From the NCBI GenBank assembly GCA_024226935.1, contig JAAELK010000423.1, positions 27,426 to 91,425 of the forward strand: 64,000 nt of DNA, written 5' to 3'. Below are positions 55,937-64,000 of the stretch, piece after piece. A model generated the notes under the pieces. The model did no database searches. It saw only the letters and a program-made list of their open reading frames with translations, and had not been told where the DNA came from. This stretch comes from Desulfobacteraceae bacterium. GTDB lineage: Bacteria > Desulfobacterota > Desulfobacteria > Desulfobacterales > Desulfobacteraceae. The translations under genes and the position numbers were made by a program. Within the stretch, counting starts at the first letter, position 1, and each line of letters opens with the position of its first letter.

Positions 55937-57670
55937 AAAGGAACGGCCTTTCTTTTTGAACGGTCTGTTTTTTTTTGCTCTGAAATTTGGGGATTTGGCT
56001 GTAATCACCTGTTTTTGTTTTTCTTTTCCCTGGAGGTTTTTTTCAACAAAAATTTTTTCCAGGGTAAAGGGATCAATCCCAGTATAATACATGAGGGTGG
56101 AAAAAGTGGATGGGGTGGGGGTAAAAATCTGAACCTGTTCCGGGTTAATATTGAGCTTTTCCGAGGTGAATTGTTTTAATTGTGTCATCTGCTTTAAGGT
56201 GCATCCGGGGTGGGCGGCCATAAGGTAATAGGTTAAAAATTGTTTCTTGTCTGATTTTTTGGAGAGTTGGTCAAAGGCCGACTTAAAGGCAAGTAAATTA
56301 TCGATTCCCTGTTTGCCCATGAGGTTTAAAATATTTTTGTCCGTGTGTTCCGGTGCCACCTTCATTTGACCGGAGACATTATCCTTGGTTAATTTTTCAA
56401 GGTAGGTATTTCCATGTTTTTTATCATTTAAAATCAGGTCATACCGGATGCCGGAGTTGATAAACACCTTTTTTACACCCGGCAGAGCCTCCAGCTTGCG
56501 GAGCAGACTGATCTGGGACGAGTGGTCAGGGTCAAGGCTTTTGCAGATTGTGGGAAACAGGCAGCGTTTGTCCGGGCAGGCCCCTTTTTTTAATTTTTTC
56601 TTGCATTCATACCCATACATATTGGCCGTGGGGCCGCCCAGATCAAATATATATCCCTTGAAATTTTTGTCCCGGGTAAATAGCTTTGCTTCGGCCAGAA
56701 TGGAGGTCTGGCTCCTGTGTCTTACTGTTCTGCCCTGGTGGACCGTTATGGCACAAAAATTACATTCTCCATAACATCCATAATGGGTGGGGATGGAAAA
56801 TTTTATGGTTTCAAGGGCTTTGACTGTTCCTGTGACTTTATGATAGGGGTGAAGATCGCGTTCAAAATCAAGGGCATGGATGGCGTCCAGCTCTTTTGTA
56901 CTGCTGTATTTTTCCGGCGGGTTTAAGATCAGGTATCTGTCGTTGTGCTGCTGGCAAAGTCCTTTTGCCGTGGCAGGATCATTATTGTCATAAAAAAGCT
57001 TAAAGCTTTCAATATATTGATTCTTGTCTTTTTGTACCGCTTCAAAACCAGGCAGTTCAACCCCTTTTTTTTTCTTTGAAATATATCCAATTCCGGGGAT
57101 ATCCCGGGTATCTTGTTGATTATTTAAAGCCGCCGCCAGGTTAAGTATGCTGGCATGGGCCATGCCGTAAACTAAAAAATCTGCCCTGGCATCAAAGAGG
57201 ATGGAGCGCCGGATTTTATTGGACCAGAAATCATAATGGGCAATTCGCCTCAAACTGGCCTCGATTCCGCCCAGAACGATGGGAACCTCGGGGCTGCAAA
57301 AACGTCGGACCAGGTTGGCATAGGCAATGACTGCCCGGTCAGGTCGGCAATTGTTGATTCCGCCGGGGGTGTAATCATCTTTTTGCCGTCTTTTTTTGGA
57401 TGCTGTATAATTGGCCACCATGGAATCCACGGCACCTGCAGTGATACCCCAGAAAAGCCTTGGTTTTCCAAGGCGGCAAATATCATCGGAAGTTTCAATA
57501 TCCGGTTGGGCAATAATTCCCACTTTATAGCCCTTGTTTTCAAGAACTTTTCCAATGAGGCTGACTCCCATGAAAGGAGAGTCAATATAGGCATCTCCTG
57601 TGACCAGAATAATGTCCAGTTGTTTGATATTAAGTTCTTTTAATTCGTTGGGGGTGGTGGGAAGAAACAT
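55934..57670 (-). CDS. YgiQ family radical SAM protein
   Basis: 578 residues. N-terminal domain of the YgiQ type (DIILVTGDAYIDSPFMGVSLIGKVLE), then a radical SAM core with the [4Fe-4S] cysteines in CYGECNFC (about 300), and a C-terminal tail rich in basic residues (KKNRPFKKKGRSF). Function of the family is not established. Monocistronic, ended by a strong terminator. Confidence 0.9.
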   Translation of the reverse strand: MFLPTTPNELKELNIKQLDIILVTGDAYIDSPFMGVSLIGKVLENKGYKVGIIAQPDIETSDDICRLGKPRLFWGITAGAVDSMVANYTASKKRRQKDDYTPGGINNCRPDRAVIAYANLVRRFCSPEVPIVLGGIEASLRRIAHYDFWSNKIRRSILFDARADFLVYGMAHASILNLAAALNNQQDTRDIPGIGYISKKKKGVELPGFEAVQKDKNQYIESFKLFYDNNDPATAKGLCQQHNDRYLILNPPEKYSSTKELDAIHALDFERDLHPYHKVTGTVKALETIKFSIPTHYGCYGECNFCAITVHQGRTVRHRSQTSILAEAKLFTRDKNFKGYIFDLGGPTANMYGYECKKKLKKGACPDKRCLFPTICKSLDPDHSSQISLLRKLEALPGVKKVFINSGIRYDLILNDKKHGNTYLEKLTKDNVSGQMKVAPEHTDKNILNLMGKQGIDNLLAFKSAFDQLSKKSDKKQFLTYYLMAAHPGCTLKQMTQLKQFTSEKLNINPEQVQIFTPTPSTFSTLMYYTGIDPFTLEKIFVEKNLQGKEKQKQVITAKSPNFRAKKNRPFKKKGRSF

Positions 57671-57860
57671 GGATGTGCAAAGGCTCCAGAATGGTTAACG
57701 TAAAATTTTAATATGCCTTGCAGTATACTAAATAAAGCGCAATAATTCAATTGCCGTAAATACTTAAAAGGGGGCTTAACCAGTGGCTTTTTTAAAGGGG
57801 GGGACCGGGGTAACTTGCCTTGGTATAGGCCCTTTTTCTTAGAAAAGAAAGGGAGGTATT

Positions 57861-58994
57861 ATGCTGTCAAGACGTCAATTTACAAAATCCCTGATTTTAT
57901 CGGCCGGAGGCTTTTTCTTTTCGTCTGTCAAAGGAGAATCTTTAAATTCACTTGATGAAAGTCGATGGTTTATGCCCGAAGAAAGTGAGGCTCACAAGCG
58001 TACCTGGATGTCTTTTATAGCAAGTTATGATATTTGGGAAAAAAGCCAGGTGCCTGAAGTTCAGCGTAATCTCACGGCAATTGCAAAAACCATTGCCCGA
58101 TACGAGCCTGTGATCATGCTTGTACGAAGGCAAGATTATGATATTGCCGTGGATCTTCTTGGAGGGCTCAATACCCATAATTATCCCATCAAATTGATTG
58201 AGTTTGATATGAATGATCTATGGATGCGAGATACAGGTCCTGTTTTTATCATCAATGAAAAGGGTGAGAAAGCCGCCGTCAATTTTAACTTTAACGGCTG
58301 GGGTAGGGATCAGGCCTATGAACTTGATAAAAAGGTTGCTGATTTTGTGGCAAAAAAAGCCGGAGTAAAAACTATTGGTTCAAGCCTGACCCTGGAAGGA
58401 GGGTGTTTCGAAGTTGATGGCCGGGGCACAGCGATAATGACGCAAAGTTGTATTCTTAACGATAATCGCAATCCGGGCCTATATAAGCAAAAAATTGAAG
58501 AGCAACTAAAAGAGCTTTTGGGCCTTGATAAAATTATCTGGCTCAAGGGGATTAAAGGAAAAGATATTACCGATGGACATACCGACTTTTATGCCCGTTT
58601 TGCAGGACCCGGTGTGGTAGTTGTTTCCCGGGATATGGATAAAGCGTCATATGATTATAAGATCACCCGGGAGAACATAAAAATCCTCGGGTCATCGACG
58701 GATGCCCGGGGCAATCCCCTGGAACTGGTTATCCTTGATACACCGGGACAAATCAACACCAGGTATGGGACAAAAGATTTTGCGGCAGGATACGTTGGTT
58801 ATTATGTATGCAATGGTGGAATTATCATGCAAAAATTTGGAGATAAAAAAAATGATAATGCTGCCAAGGCAAAATTGGCTAAAGTGTTTCCCAACCATCG
58901 TATAGAGCAGATAAGTATTGATGGTATAGCAGGTGGCGGCGGCAGTATCCATTGTACCACCCAGCAGGAACCTGAAGTTTTTACTTTGGACTAA
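57861..58994 (+). CDS. Agmatine deiminase (peptidyl-arginine deiminase family) with Tat signal
   Basis: 377 residues. The N-terminus SRRQFTKSLILSAGGFFF is a twin-arginine signal, so the folded enzyme is probably exported. The mature part is a PAD_porph/AguA protein: RTWMSF, LWMRDTGPVF, LEGGCFEVDGRG, DGHTDFYARF and the catalytic cysteine in GGGGSIHCTTQQ near the end. It hydrolyses agmatine to N-carbamoylputrescine and ammonia. An exported location is unusual for AguA. Ribosome site GGGAGG precedes the ATG. Confidence 0.88.
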   Translation: MLSRRQFTKSLILSAGGFFFSSVKGESLNSLDESRWFMPEESEAHKRTWMSFIASYDIWEKSQVPEVQRNLTAIAKTIARYEPVIMLVRRQDYDIAVDLLGGLNTHNYPIKLIEFDMNDLWMRDTGPVFIINEKGEKAAVNFNFNGWGRDQAYELDKKVADFVAKKAGVKTIGSSLTLEGGCFEVDGRGTAIMTQSCILNDNRNPGLYKQKIEEQLKELLGLDKIIWLKGIKGKDITDGHTDFYARFAGPGVVVVSRDMDKASYDYKITRENIKILGSSTDARGNPLELVILDTPGQINTRYGTKDFAAGYVGYYVCNGGIIMQKFGDKKNDNAAKAKLAKVFPNHRIEQISIDGIAGGGGSIHCTTQQEPEVFTLD

Positions 58995-60358
58995 AGGTCC
59001 TCTTCTAATATCATATTTTGGAGGTTGGTGTTTTTTAATTTGGAAAATTTACCTGTAGTAATTGTAGAATATTTGCCACCTGTCAGGTATTTTTTAACTT
59101 CATTCTTCCTGGCAAACTGGGGATACTTTCTTCTTAGTTCTTCCTTGTCTGCAGCCAAGGCTTTTTTGAATTTTTTCATGATGGCCTTCATTGTCTCTGT
59201 TAAGCCGGAACTTGCCCACCTGCCAGTTCTTCTCTGGACACTGGCGGGTTTTTTGATCACAATCCATAGAAGCTGGCACAGCCTTTCTTCCAATTTGGGT
59301 GTTATCTGTGTCTTGGCATCACGTATACATTTTTCGGTTAATAGTTTTCCTTCACGCAGGGCGTCTTCCATATTGATGCATTTGAGCCTGTAATGATCAG
59401 ATTTTTTCGATTTTTTTTCCCAGGATGAGATTTTCTTCCTTCTTATATCATCGATTTCGTCATCTATTGCCTGATACAAAATCTTCCAGCATACCAGATC
59501 TTTTAAGGAATCTTCTAATATTTCAACTTGGCTTTGACCATCTTCTACAATTTGATCCCTGGTTTCAAATGTAGGAAGAACCTTGACTTTTATGGGGACT
59601 ATAGGTCCTGAAGGTTGGATCATTCCCGAAGATACCAGAGGGTTCCTTGATTTTTTCCGGGCTTGAGATATGGTCATATCTGTTTTTAATTGGGATAGCC
59701 TCTGGGATAGCGAACAGGCTCTCTGGCTATACTTGGGGTTTGCATTACTCAATATGCTTAATTTTTCGGCTTTTTTGTGCTGTTTTGATTGAAAATGTGT
59801 TTTTTGCGTGGAAAAATCGTATAAACTTATCAAGTCGTTAACCATTTGTGTGATTTTTTCCAGGGCTTGTTGATTATGTGAACGATAACGGTCCAGGGCC
59901 TCCCATCGTCTGGTGTTTCTCTTATCTTTATGCCGTAAAAAGTTGCCCAGAGTCCTTAAATCAGAAGCTTTTAAACAATCCAGAGCACGGCTTCGTTCAC
60001 TTCGTATTTTACGGATGAGCCATTTTTTACTCATCTGTTTGCAGCAAATTGAGATTGTGTCATTTATATGAAGTTCCAATGTGGCTATATCGGTATTAAA
60101 TATATAGTTTATATCTCTATATTGCACATGACCAGTGTAGTCTATTTCTAAAATTGTACCAAATTTTTGATTAAATTTACTGGTATCATGCCACCTTTTT
60201 GACTTGACCAGGGTAGTATAATATTCTTGTGCTGCGGTTTTATATGCATCTGCAATGGTGAGTCTTGCAGTTCTTCTGGAATTGTAAATATCGCAAAATT
60301 GAATAAATTGGTCTTGGGTTCTCTTTTTAATATCAGGCACGTGGGTTCTTCTCATTAT
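58991..60358 (-). CDS. Unknown basic protein, second gene of a two-gene cassette
   Basis: 455 residues from the ATG at 60358, 10 bases after the upstream stop; a TTG at 60412 would add 18. Very rich in Lys and Arg, largely helical, no membrane segment. Repeated KKxxK/RxxR patches and tryptophans (RRTGRWASSGL near the C-terminus) suggest nucleic-acid contact, but I recognise no family. Stop overlaps the end of the convergent agmatine deiminase by four bases. Confidence 0.6.
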   Translation of the reverse strand: MMRRTHVPDIKKRTQDQFIQFCDIYNSRRTARLTIADAYKTAAQEYYTTLVKSKRWHDTSKFNQKFGTILEIDYTGHVQYRDINYIFNTDIATLELHINDTISICCKQMSKKWLIRKIRSERSRALDCLKASDLRTLGNFLRHKDKRNTRRWEALDRYRSHNQQALEKITQMVNDLISLYDFSTQKTHFQSKQHKKAEKLSILSNANPKYSQRACSLSQRLSQLKTDMTISQARKKSRNPLVSSGMIQPSGPIVPIKVKVLPTFETRDQIVEDGQSQVEILEDSLKDLVCWKILYQAIDDEIDDIRRKKISSWEKKSKKSDHYRLKCINMEDALREGKLLTEKCIRDAKTQITPKLEERLCQLLWIVIKKPASVQRRTGRWASSGLTETMKAIMKKFKKALAADKEELRRKYPQFARKNEVKKYLTGGKYSTITTGKFSKLKNTNLQNMILEEDL

Positions 60359-60368
60359 TGATCCGGCT

Positions 60369-60863
60369 TTAAAAAGTTCCAAGGTAGGTCTTGCTTTGTC
60401 CTTTATTTTCAAAACGATTTTTTCTGCGTTGTTTTTTGTCCCGGCGGCCTGGCCCTATGCCCGGGGCGGATCGAAAACTTTCAAATTCCATTTCGGAGAG
60501 TGTCTGGAATAAGGGTATGTGGGATATGCCTGCCCATGAAAAAAATTGTATTCCCCTTGTATTGTCTTTGCCGTCGGTAAAATACAGTTTATATAGGTTG
60601 ACTTGAGCTAAAAGTCCGTTCTCTTGATCGCTGACATGAAAAAGTCCATAGGGTTTATGTTGGATAATGGCTAATAATATCGCATAATAAGCTTTTTGCT
60701 CAAATTTTGTTTTTATGGGTATAGCATCGCCACAACCGTCCCAAATATCGATATAATGGTATTTTCCCAGGCGAGAGTATCCATCGGGTTTGGGAAGATT
60801 AAATGTTTTTATCAGATAATCCACATGCGCTTTTTGAATTTTAAACCTGAGTCGTTTAGCCAC
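60369..60863 (-). CDS. Unknown protein, first gene of a two-gene cassette
   Basis: 164 residues; GTG start with ribosome site AAGGAG eight bases upstream. Central part is mixed alpha/beta (KYHYIDIWDGCGDAIPIKT; YYAILLAIIQHKPYGLF), the last 30 residues are strongly basic (GRRDKKQRRKNRFENK). Not recognised. Its end is close to or overlaps the next gene, so both are probably co-expressed and may form one functional unit. Confidence 0.6.
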   Translation of the reverse strand: MAKRLRFKIQKAHVDYLIKTFNLPKPDGYSRLGKYHYIDIWDGCGDAIPIKTKFEQKAYYAILLAIIQHKPYGLFHVSDQENGLLAQVNLYKLYFTDGKDNTRGIQFFSWAGISHIPLFQTLSEMEFESFRSAPGIGPGRRDKKQRRKNRFENKGQSKTYLGTF

Positions 60864-61378
60864 TATAAATTCTCCTTGCCTTGAGTGTTGCCGTATAAGA
60901 AATTGCAGTTTTCATTGAACGAAAACTACAACTTTTTATTCAGGTTAATCCTTGGTTTGAAAATAAATAATAGTTTTGTATACCGGTTTTGCTGCGTTTT
61001 TTTTATCCTGGGACTAAAAACTTAATATCTGGTGCAGCATTTCTGATAAGATCTTTAGCTTAATTTATATTATGACATGGAATAATGCAAATACAATGGG
61101 AACGTAGGTCGGGTTTTCGGGAAGATTCAGGTTGAGAAGAAAAACTTTTATGATTTTGGAAGATGGATATCGGTAGTCCTGGGAAGGTTGTATTGAACGA
61201 TTGAATGGGAAACACCCTGTTCTCTGTAACAGGGTGTGATTTTTTTTATCCTCTTTTAAAGCCCCAGGGTTTTAAAATTTTGTTGCCCACAGAGATTGCC
61301 ATGTGGACATCTTGTTTCATTTAGTAAGAACTTTTATGAAATCTAATAGTGCCACTTTTTCTTGTATGACTATCCTTA
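60864..61378. other. Intergenic region with an orphan terminator
   Basis: 515 bases. No protein gene seen. An imperfect hairpin GCAGTTTTC/GAAAACTAC (60905-60929) precedes the minus-strand cassette. A TATTAT box lies at 61068-61073 on plus. A strong plus-strand terminator at 61212 ends a transcript with no gene, see findings. Confidence 0.45.
61212..61250 (+). terminator. Orphan intrinsic terminator on the plus strand
   Basis: Perfect 10-bp stem ACACCCTGTT / AACAGGGTGT, 6-base loop, followed by GA and eight T. No plus-strand gene ends within 2 kb upstream. Confidence 0.8.
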
Positions 61379-62152
61379 TTAAAATAACTGTTTTTGATAG
61401 TAACGATTTATTTTGCTTACTTGTGGAATGGTAGCTTGTTTTATATTTTTTGAAAATACCATTTGGTAATACTCGAATGCTTCTTGTTCATCAAAAAATA
61501 CTTGATTTGCCCAGGCATCAGCCCATATTGCCTTGGAGGTTCCTGCAAAAGCTATATTTAGCACATGATCCACCCCTGCTAATTCGTAACATTTAAAATT
61601 AGGAAATTTTTGGCTGCCATATTCATCGAAATGCCTATCAAAAAACAAATTTGAAAAATAAGTTGCAAAAACTCCACAGTTTCCTGCACCGCACTCTATT
61701 GCATCTTTTACTTTGTTTGTATCCGAACCCATGAAGTTTTGGGAGTGAAGTTTTTTATCAATTTGTTTAAAGAAATTGATTGTTTTGGGATCATCCAATA
61801 GCGTTACATCAAATATTATAGTACCCGATGAAAAATTATATCTGAATGCTTTATGATCAAAAAGTATTCTGCTACTGGAATCTGGGATATCGTCACGGAC
61901 TTTTGCCATTACATTTCTGATTTTTCCTTCAAGAAGGCTTTGGGATGATTGTTCTGTGTGTTTAGGTAGAATAGTAACAGGTTTTACTATCAAACTTGAT
62001 TTAACGGGTACCGTTAAAGATAAAAGGGATTTTTGCGGTAATTTTTTTAAAGGTTCTTTGGGTCTTATTATTTGAAAAGGACACGAATTTATGCGTACAA
62101 TAGCTGCGTCTAATATATTATGGGCTGTTTCTAAATAAATCATTGTAACCAA
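61379..62152 (-). CDS. Unknown protein with Cys-His-Asp catalytic pattern; N-terminus supplied by an IS end
   Basis: Up to 257 residues. Residues 1 to about 10 are encoded by the end of the adjacent IS5-family remnant, so the original 5' end is probably lost. The C-terminal half has GAGNCGVFATYFSNLF (about 150), GVDHVLNIAFAG (about 193) and IWADAWANQVF (about 208): an ordered Cys, His, Asp as in papain- or transglutaminase-fold enzymes, including several toxin and effector domains. The N-terminal half is proline/serine-rich and unassigned. Function not known; intact catalysis but uncertain expression. Confidence 0.55.
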   Translation of the reverse strand: MVTMIYLETAHNILDAAIVRINSCPFQIIRPKEPLKKLPQKSLLSLTVPVKSSLIVKPVTILPKHTEQSSQSLLEGKIRNVMAKVRDDIPDSSSRILFDHKAFRYNFSSGTIIFDVTLLDDPKTINFFKQIDKKLHSQNFMGSDTNKVKDAIECGAGNCGVFATYFSNLFFDRHFDEYGSQKFPNFKCYELAGVDHVLNIAFAGTSKAIWADAWANQVFFDEQEAFEYYQMVFSKNIKQATIPQVSKINRYYQKQLF

Positions 62153-62606
62153 ACCAAACCAAACAAGAAGCTATGACTACCATAGCATGGTATCTGTTGG
62201 CCAATTTTTCATATCGAGTCGAAACTCGTCGATATGACTTTATTTTTGCAAAGAAACATTCCACTAAATGCCGTTCTTTATAAATATGTTTATCAATCTT
62301 TCTCTGGACCTTTCTATTAATTTTTGGCGGAATAATTACTTTACAGCCCGTGGATTCTGCAAGTTCAATAAGTTTATCCGCAAGAAACTGGCGTGTTTTT
62401 ATACCAGAAATCAGTTTAAAGGAAGGTTTTATATCAGGCACATTCCCGCCGGTCAGTTTTATTCGAAGAGGATTGCCAAGCCCATCAACAACAGCGTGAA
62501 TTTTTGTAGTCAGACCGCCTCTGCTTCTTCCGATTGCCTGGGAATATTGTCCCCCTTGTGCACCGCAACCATGTTGATGGAGTTTTACATAGGAGCCATC
62601 TATCAT
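62118..62606 (-). pseudogene. IS5-family (IS427-group-like) transposase remnant
   Basis: 162 residues start in the middle of a transposase at MIDGSYVKLHQHGCGAQGG (first catalytic Asp). The usual N-terminal frame is absent: a stop appears in frame just upstream near 62620. At FLADKLIELAEST the expected block AYDSD (with the second catalytic Asp) is missing, an in-frame deletion. The C-terminal HLVECFFAKIKSYRR retains the Glu region. The stop lies just past the element end, in flanking DNA. Not active. Confidence 0.8.
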
Positions 62607-62620
62607 AGAGACCTTTGATT
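62122..62620 (-). mobile_element. IS5-family element remnant, one end kept
   Basis: The end near 62122 (GGGCTGTTTCTAAATAA) is a plausible terminal repeat, since the transposase and the neighbouring gene both cross it. No matching opposite end is found near 62620, where homology stops. Exact borders are approximate. Confidence 0.55.
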
Positions 62621-62695
62621 AATTGCTATTTTCATTTGGTTTGACAATTGAATTTAAAATTCCACTCTAATTTTAAAATTTTTGCTGTTTTTAGC

Positions 62696-62715
62696 CAGTA
62701 GTGTCCGGTTAGGTT
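62696..62715 (+). repeat. Left terminal inverted repeat of the IS4-family element
   Basis: CAGTAGTGTCCGGTTAGGTT matches the complement of 63981-64000 at 18 of 20 positions. Confidence 0.9.
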
Positions 62716-62823
62716 GTTGCATGAAAAAATAATTATTTTTATGGGGAATAATGTCGTTTTAATGTTGACAAATGTGTGCAAAAAAATCGCGCGCCTTGAA
62801 AATCAAATTTCAAGGAGTCTATC

Positions 62824-63987
62824 ATGGCGCACATTTTAATCCCGAAAAGAAAAATTCAGTCCAGCACTTTTGACAAATACATAGCCCCTTTGCTAAAGTC
62901 ACTACCGCTTGCACCAGAACTCGTATCAAGAGGAGATCGACCACTAAAAATGACTTTTGAAGATCAGCTAAAAGCTCTTGTATATTTTCATCTTCAGGAA
63001 CACAGCTCAGGCCGGCACTTAATTCAAGATTTGAAAGATAATGATTTTGCGAAAGAAAACATAGCTCCAGTTGATGGGATTAGTCGTAGCAGTTTCTCAG
63101 AGGCAATCAATCACCGGGGACTTGAGCAATTACAGTTCATTTTCGAAGATCTCTATAAACAGGCTGTAAAGGTACTTCCAAAAGAGCACAAAGGACTGGG
63201 AGAACTTGTATCAATTGATGGCAGCCTCATTGACGCCGTGTTGTCAATGTATTGGGCTGACTACAGAAAAGGTTCCAAAAAAGCTAAAGCCCATTGCGGT
63301 TTTAACATCAACAGCGGTATCCCAAGCAAAGTGTTCCTTACAGAAGGAAATGGAGGCGAACGTCCTTTTGTTGATCAGATCCTGAGTAAAGGGCAAACCG
63401 GTGTTATGGATCGGGGTTACCAATCTCATCGGGATTTTGATTTGCTCCAAGATGGGAACAAACATTTTGTTTGCCGTATCAAAGCCAGAACGACGAGAAC
63501 AATCATAAAAAAACATCCAGTGGAATCGAACAGCTATATCTTTTATGATGCCTTGGTACTTCTTGGCACACCAGGTCAAAATCAGACCAAAAATCCTGTT
63601 CGGGTTGTTGGTTATGAGATTGCAGGAAGTAAATATTATATTGCCACTGATCGGCACGATCTAACAGCCAAGCAGATAGCAACTGTTTATAAGCTCAGAT
63701 GGAATATTGAGAGCTTTTTCAAATGGTGGAAGGAGCATCTTAAGGTCTATCATCTGATTGCCAGAAGTGAATATGGTCTCATGGTTCAAATCCTTGGAGG
63801 GCTTATCTCCTACTTGCTGATGGCAATTTATTGTCATGAAGAATTCAATGAAAAAGTATCAATCGAAAGAATTCGGCAATTACGAACGAAAATTTTAAAT
63901 GAACTATTTCAAAGTAAAGATAGCTCAGGACCGCCAAAAGGCAAAAAGTGGAAAAAACATAAAAAAACAAGTGCTGCAAAAACCTAA
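62824..63987 (+). CDS. IS4-family transposase
   Basis: 387 residues with ribosome site AAGGAG before the ATG. DDE residues: Asp in VSIDGS (about 121), Asp in GVMDRGYQS (about 198) and Glu within the IS4 signature Y-x2-R-x3-E-x6-K, read as YKLRWNIESFFKWWK (about 290-304). An N-terminal DUF4372-like segment precedes (FEDQLKALVYFHLQEHSSGRHL). No frameshift or internal stop, so it may be active. Confidence 0.93.
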   Translation: MAHILIPKRKIQSSTFDKYIAPLLKSLPLAPELVSRGDRPLKMTFEDQLKALVYFHLQEHSSGRHLIQDLKDNDFAKENIAPVDGISRSSFSEAINHRGLEQLQFIFEDLYKQAVKVLPKEHKGLGELVSIDGSLIDAVLSMYWADYRKGSKKAKAHCGFNINSGIPSKVFLTEGNGGERPFVDQILSKGQTGVMDRGYQSHRDFDLLQDGNKHFVCRIKARTTRTIIKKHPVESNSYIFYDALVLLGTPGQNQTKNPVRVVGYEIAGSKYYIATDRHDLTAKQIATVYKLRWNIESFFKWWKEHLKVYHLIARSEYGLMVQILGGLISYLLMAIYCHEEFNEKVSIERIRQLRTKILNELFQSKDSSGPPKGKKWKKHKKTSAAKT

Positions 63988-64000
63988 CCGGACATCACTG
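63981..64000 (-). repeat. Right terminal inverted repeat of the IS4-family element
   Basis: AACCTAACCGGACATCACTG, complement of the left end with two differences; it is the last 20 bases of the window. Confidence 0.9.

Larger units (their letters stand above)
62696..64000 (+). mobile_element. Intact IS4-family insertion sequence
   Basis: 1305 bp bounded by imperfect terminal repeats of 20 bp and holding a single full transposase gene. It ends exactly at the window end, so target duplication cannot be checked. Its position beside a truncated IS5 element marks this as an insertion hot region. Confidence 0.9.

Noticed and set aside
1..64000. tRNA, rRNA or CRISPR features
   Set aside because: No T-loop consensus with a cloverleaf, no rRNA-like block and no regularly spaced repeats were seen by eye; a tRNAscan or covariance search would be decisive.

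Overview
The window reads as chromosomal DNA of a Gram-negative anaerobe, most likely a sulfate-reducing deltaproteobacterium of the Desulfobacteraceae type. This is inferred from gene content, not from an rRNA marker: LL-diaminopimelate aminotransferase, a fused ADP-forming acyl-CoA synthetase, sigma-54 activation, a MoeA with a periplasmic-binding-like tail, and two HcnABC-type amino-acid dehydrogenases. Base composition is moderately AT-rich. I saw no tRNA, rRNA or CRISPR array.

Layout. (1) 1-8.65 kb: a sigma-54 activator (cut by the left edge) faces a catabolic operon with a three-subunit flavin/iron-sulfur dehydrogenase, a RidA deaminase, a sodium:solute symporter and an enolase-superfamily epimerase. 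The spacer holds a near-consensus -24/-12 promoter and two identical-type operators. A 5'-truncated DUF1460 gene follows. (2) 8.7-13.4 kb: TetR plus acyl-CoA synthetase, then panB overlapping a probable alternative ketopantoate reductase. (3) 13.4-31.8 kb: mostly housekeeping. It holds an M16C peptidase, rsmA, a degenerate HD-GYP protein, dapL with two moeA paralogs, the RlpA and VWA-OmpA lipoproteins, uppP, a phosphohexomutase, a Rep/UvrD helicase and an MFS transporter. (4) 31.8-37.9 kb: a hybrid histidine kinase in operon with a K+ channel, then murI and queF.

(5) 37.9-44.6 kb: a six-gene minus-strand operon (small membrane protein, TelA, DUF4178-like protein, lipoprotein, DUF350 double repeat, membrane spermidine-synthase-like protein). 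It resembles the poorly understood DUF350/SpeE envelope-stress neighbourhoods known from other phyla. A decayed GAF-GGDEF gene follows. (6) 46.5-58.99 kb: bipA with a proline dehydrogenase, a stand-alone trpB behind a perfect 30-bp hairpin, an MBL-fold hydrolase, a GntR regulator with a second HcnC/HcnAB-type dehydrogenase, a YgiQ radical SAM protein and a Tat-exported agmatine deiminase. (7) 59-64 kb: accessory DNA with a two-gene cassette of unknown function, an orphan intrinsic terminator (possible small RNA), a Cys-His-Asp protein whose start is supplied by a truncated IS5-family element, and an intact IS4-family element ending exactly at base 64000.

A theme is oxidation of amino or imino acids: two HcnABC-type dehydrogenases with different regulators and subunit fusions, a proline dehydrogenase, RidA and an enolase-superfamily epimerase. 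The least explained parts are the substrate of the sigma-54 operon, the 37.9-44.6 kb membrane cluster, the trpB hairpin and the unknown genes of 59-62 kb.
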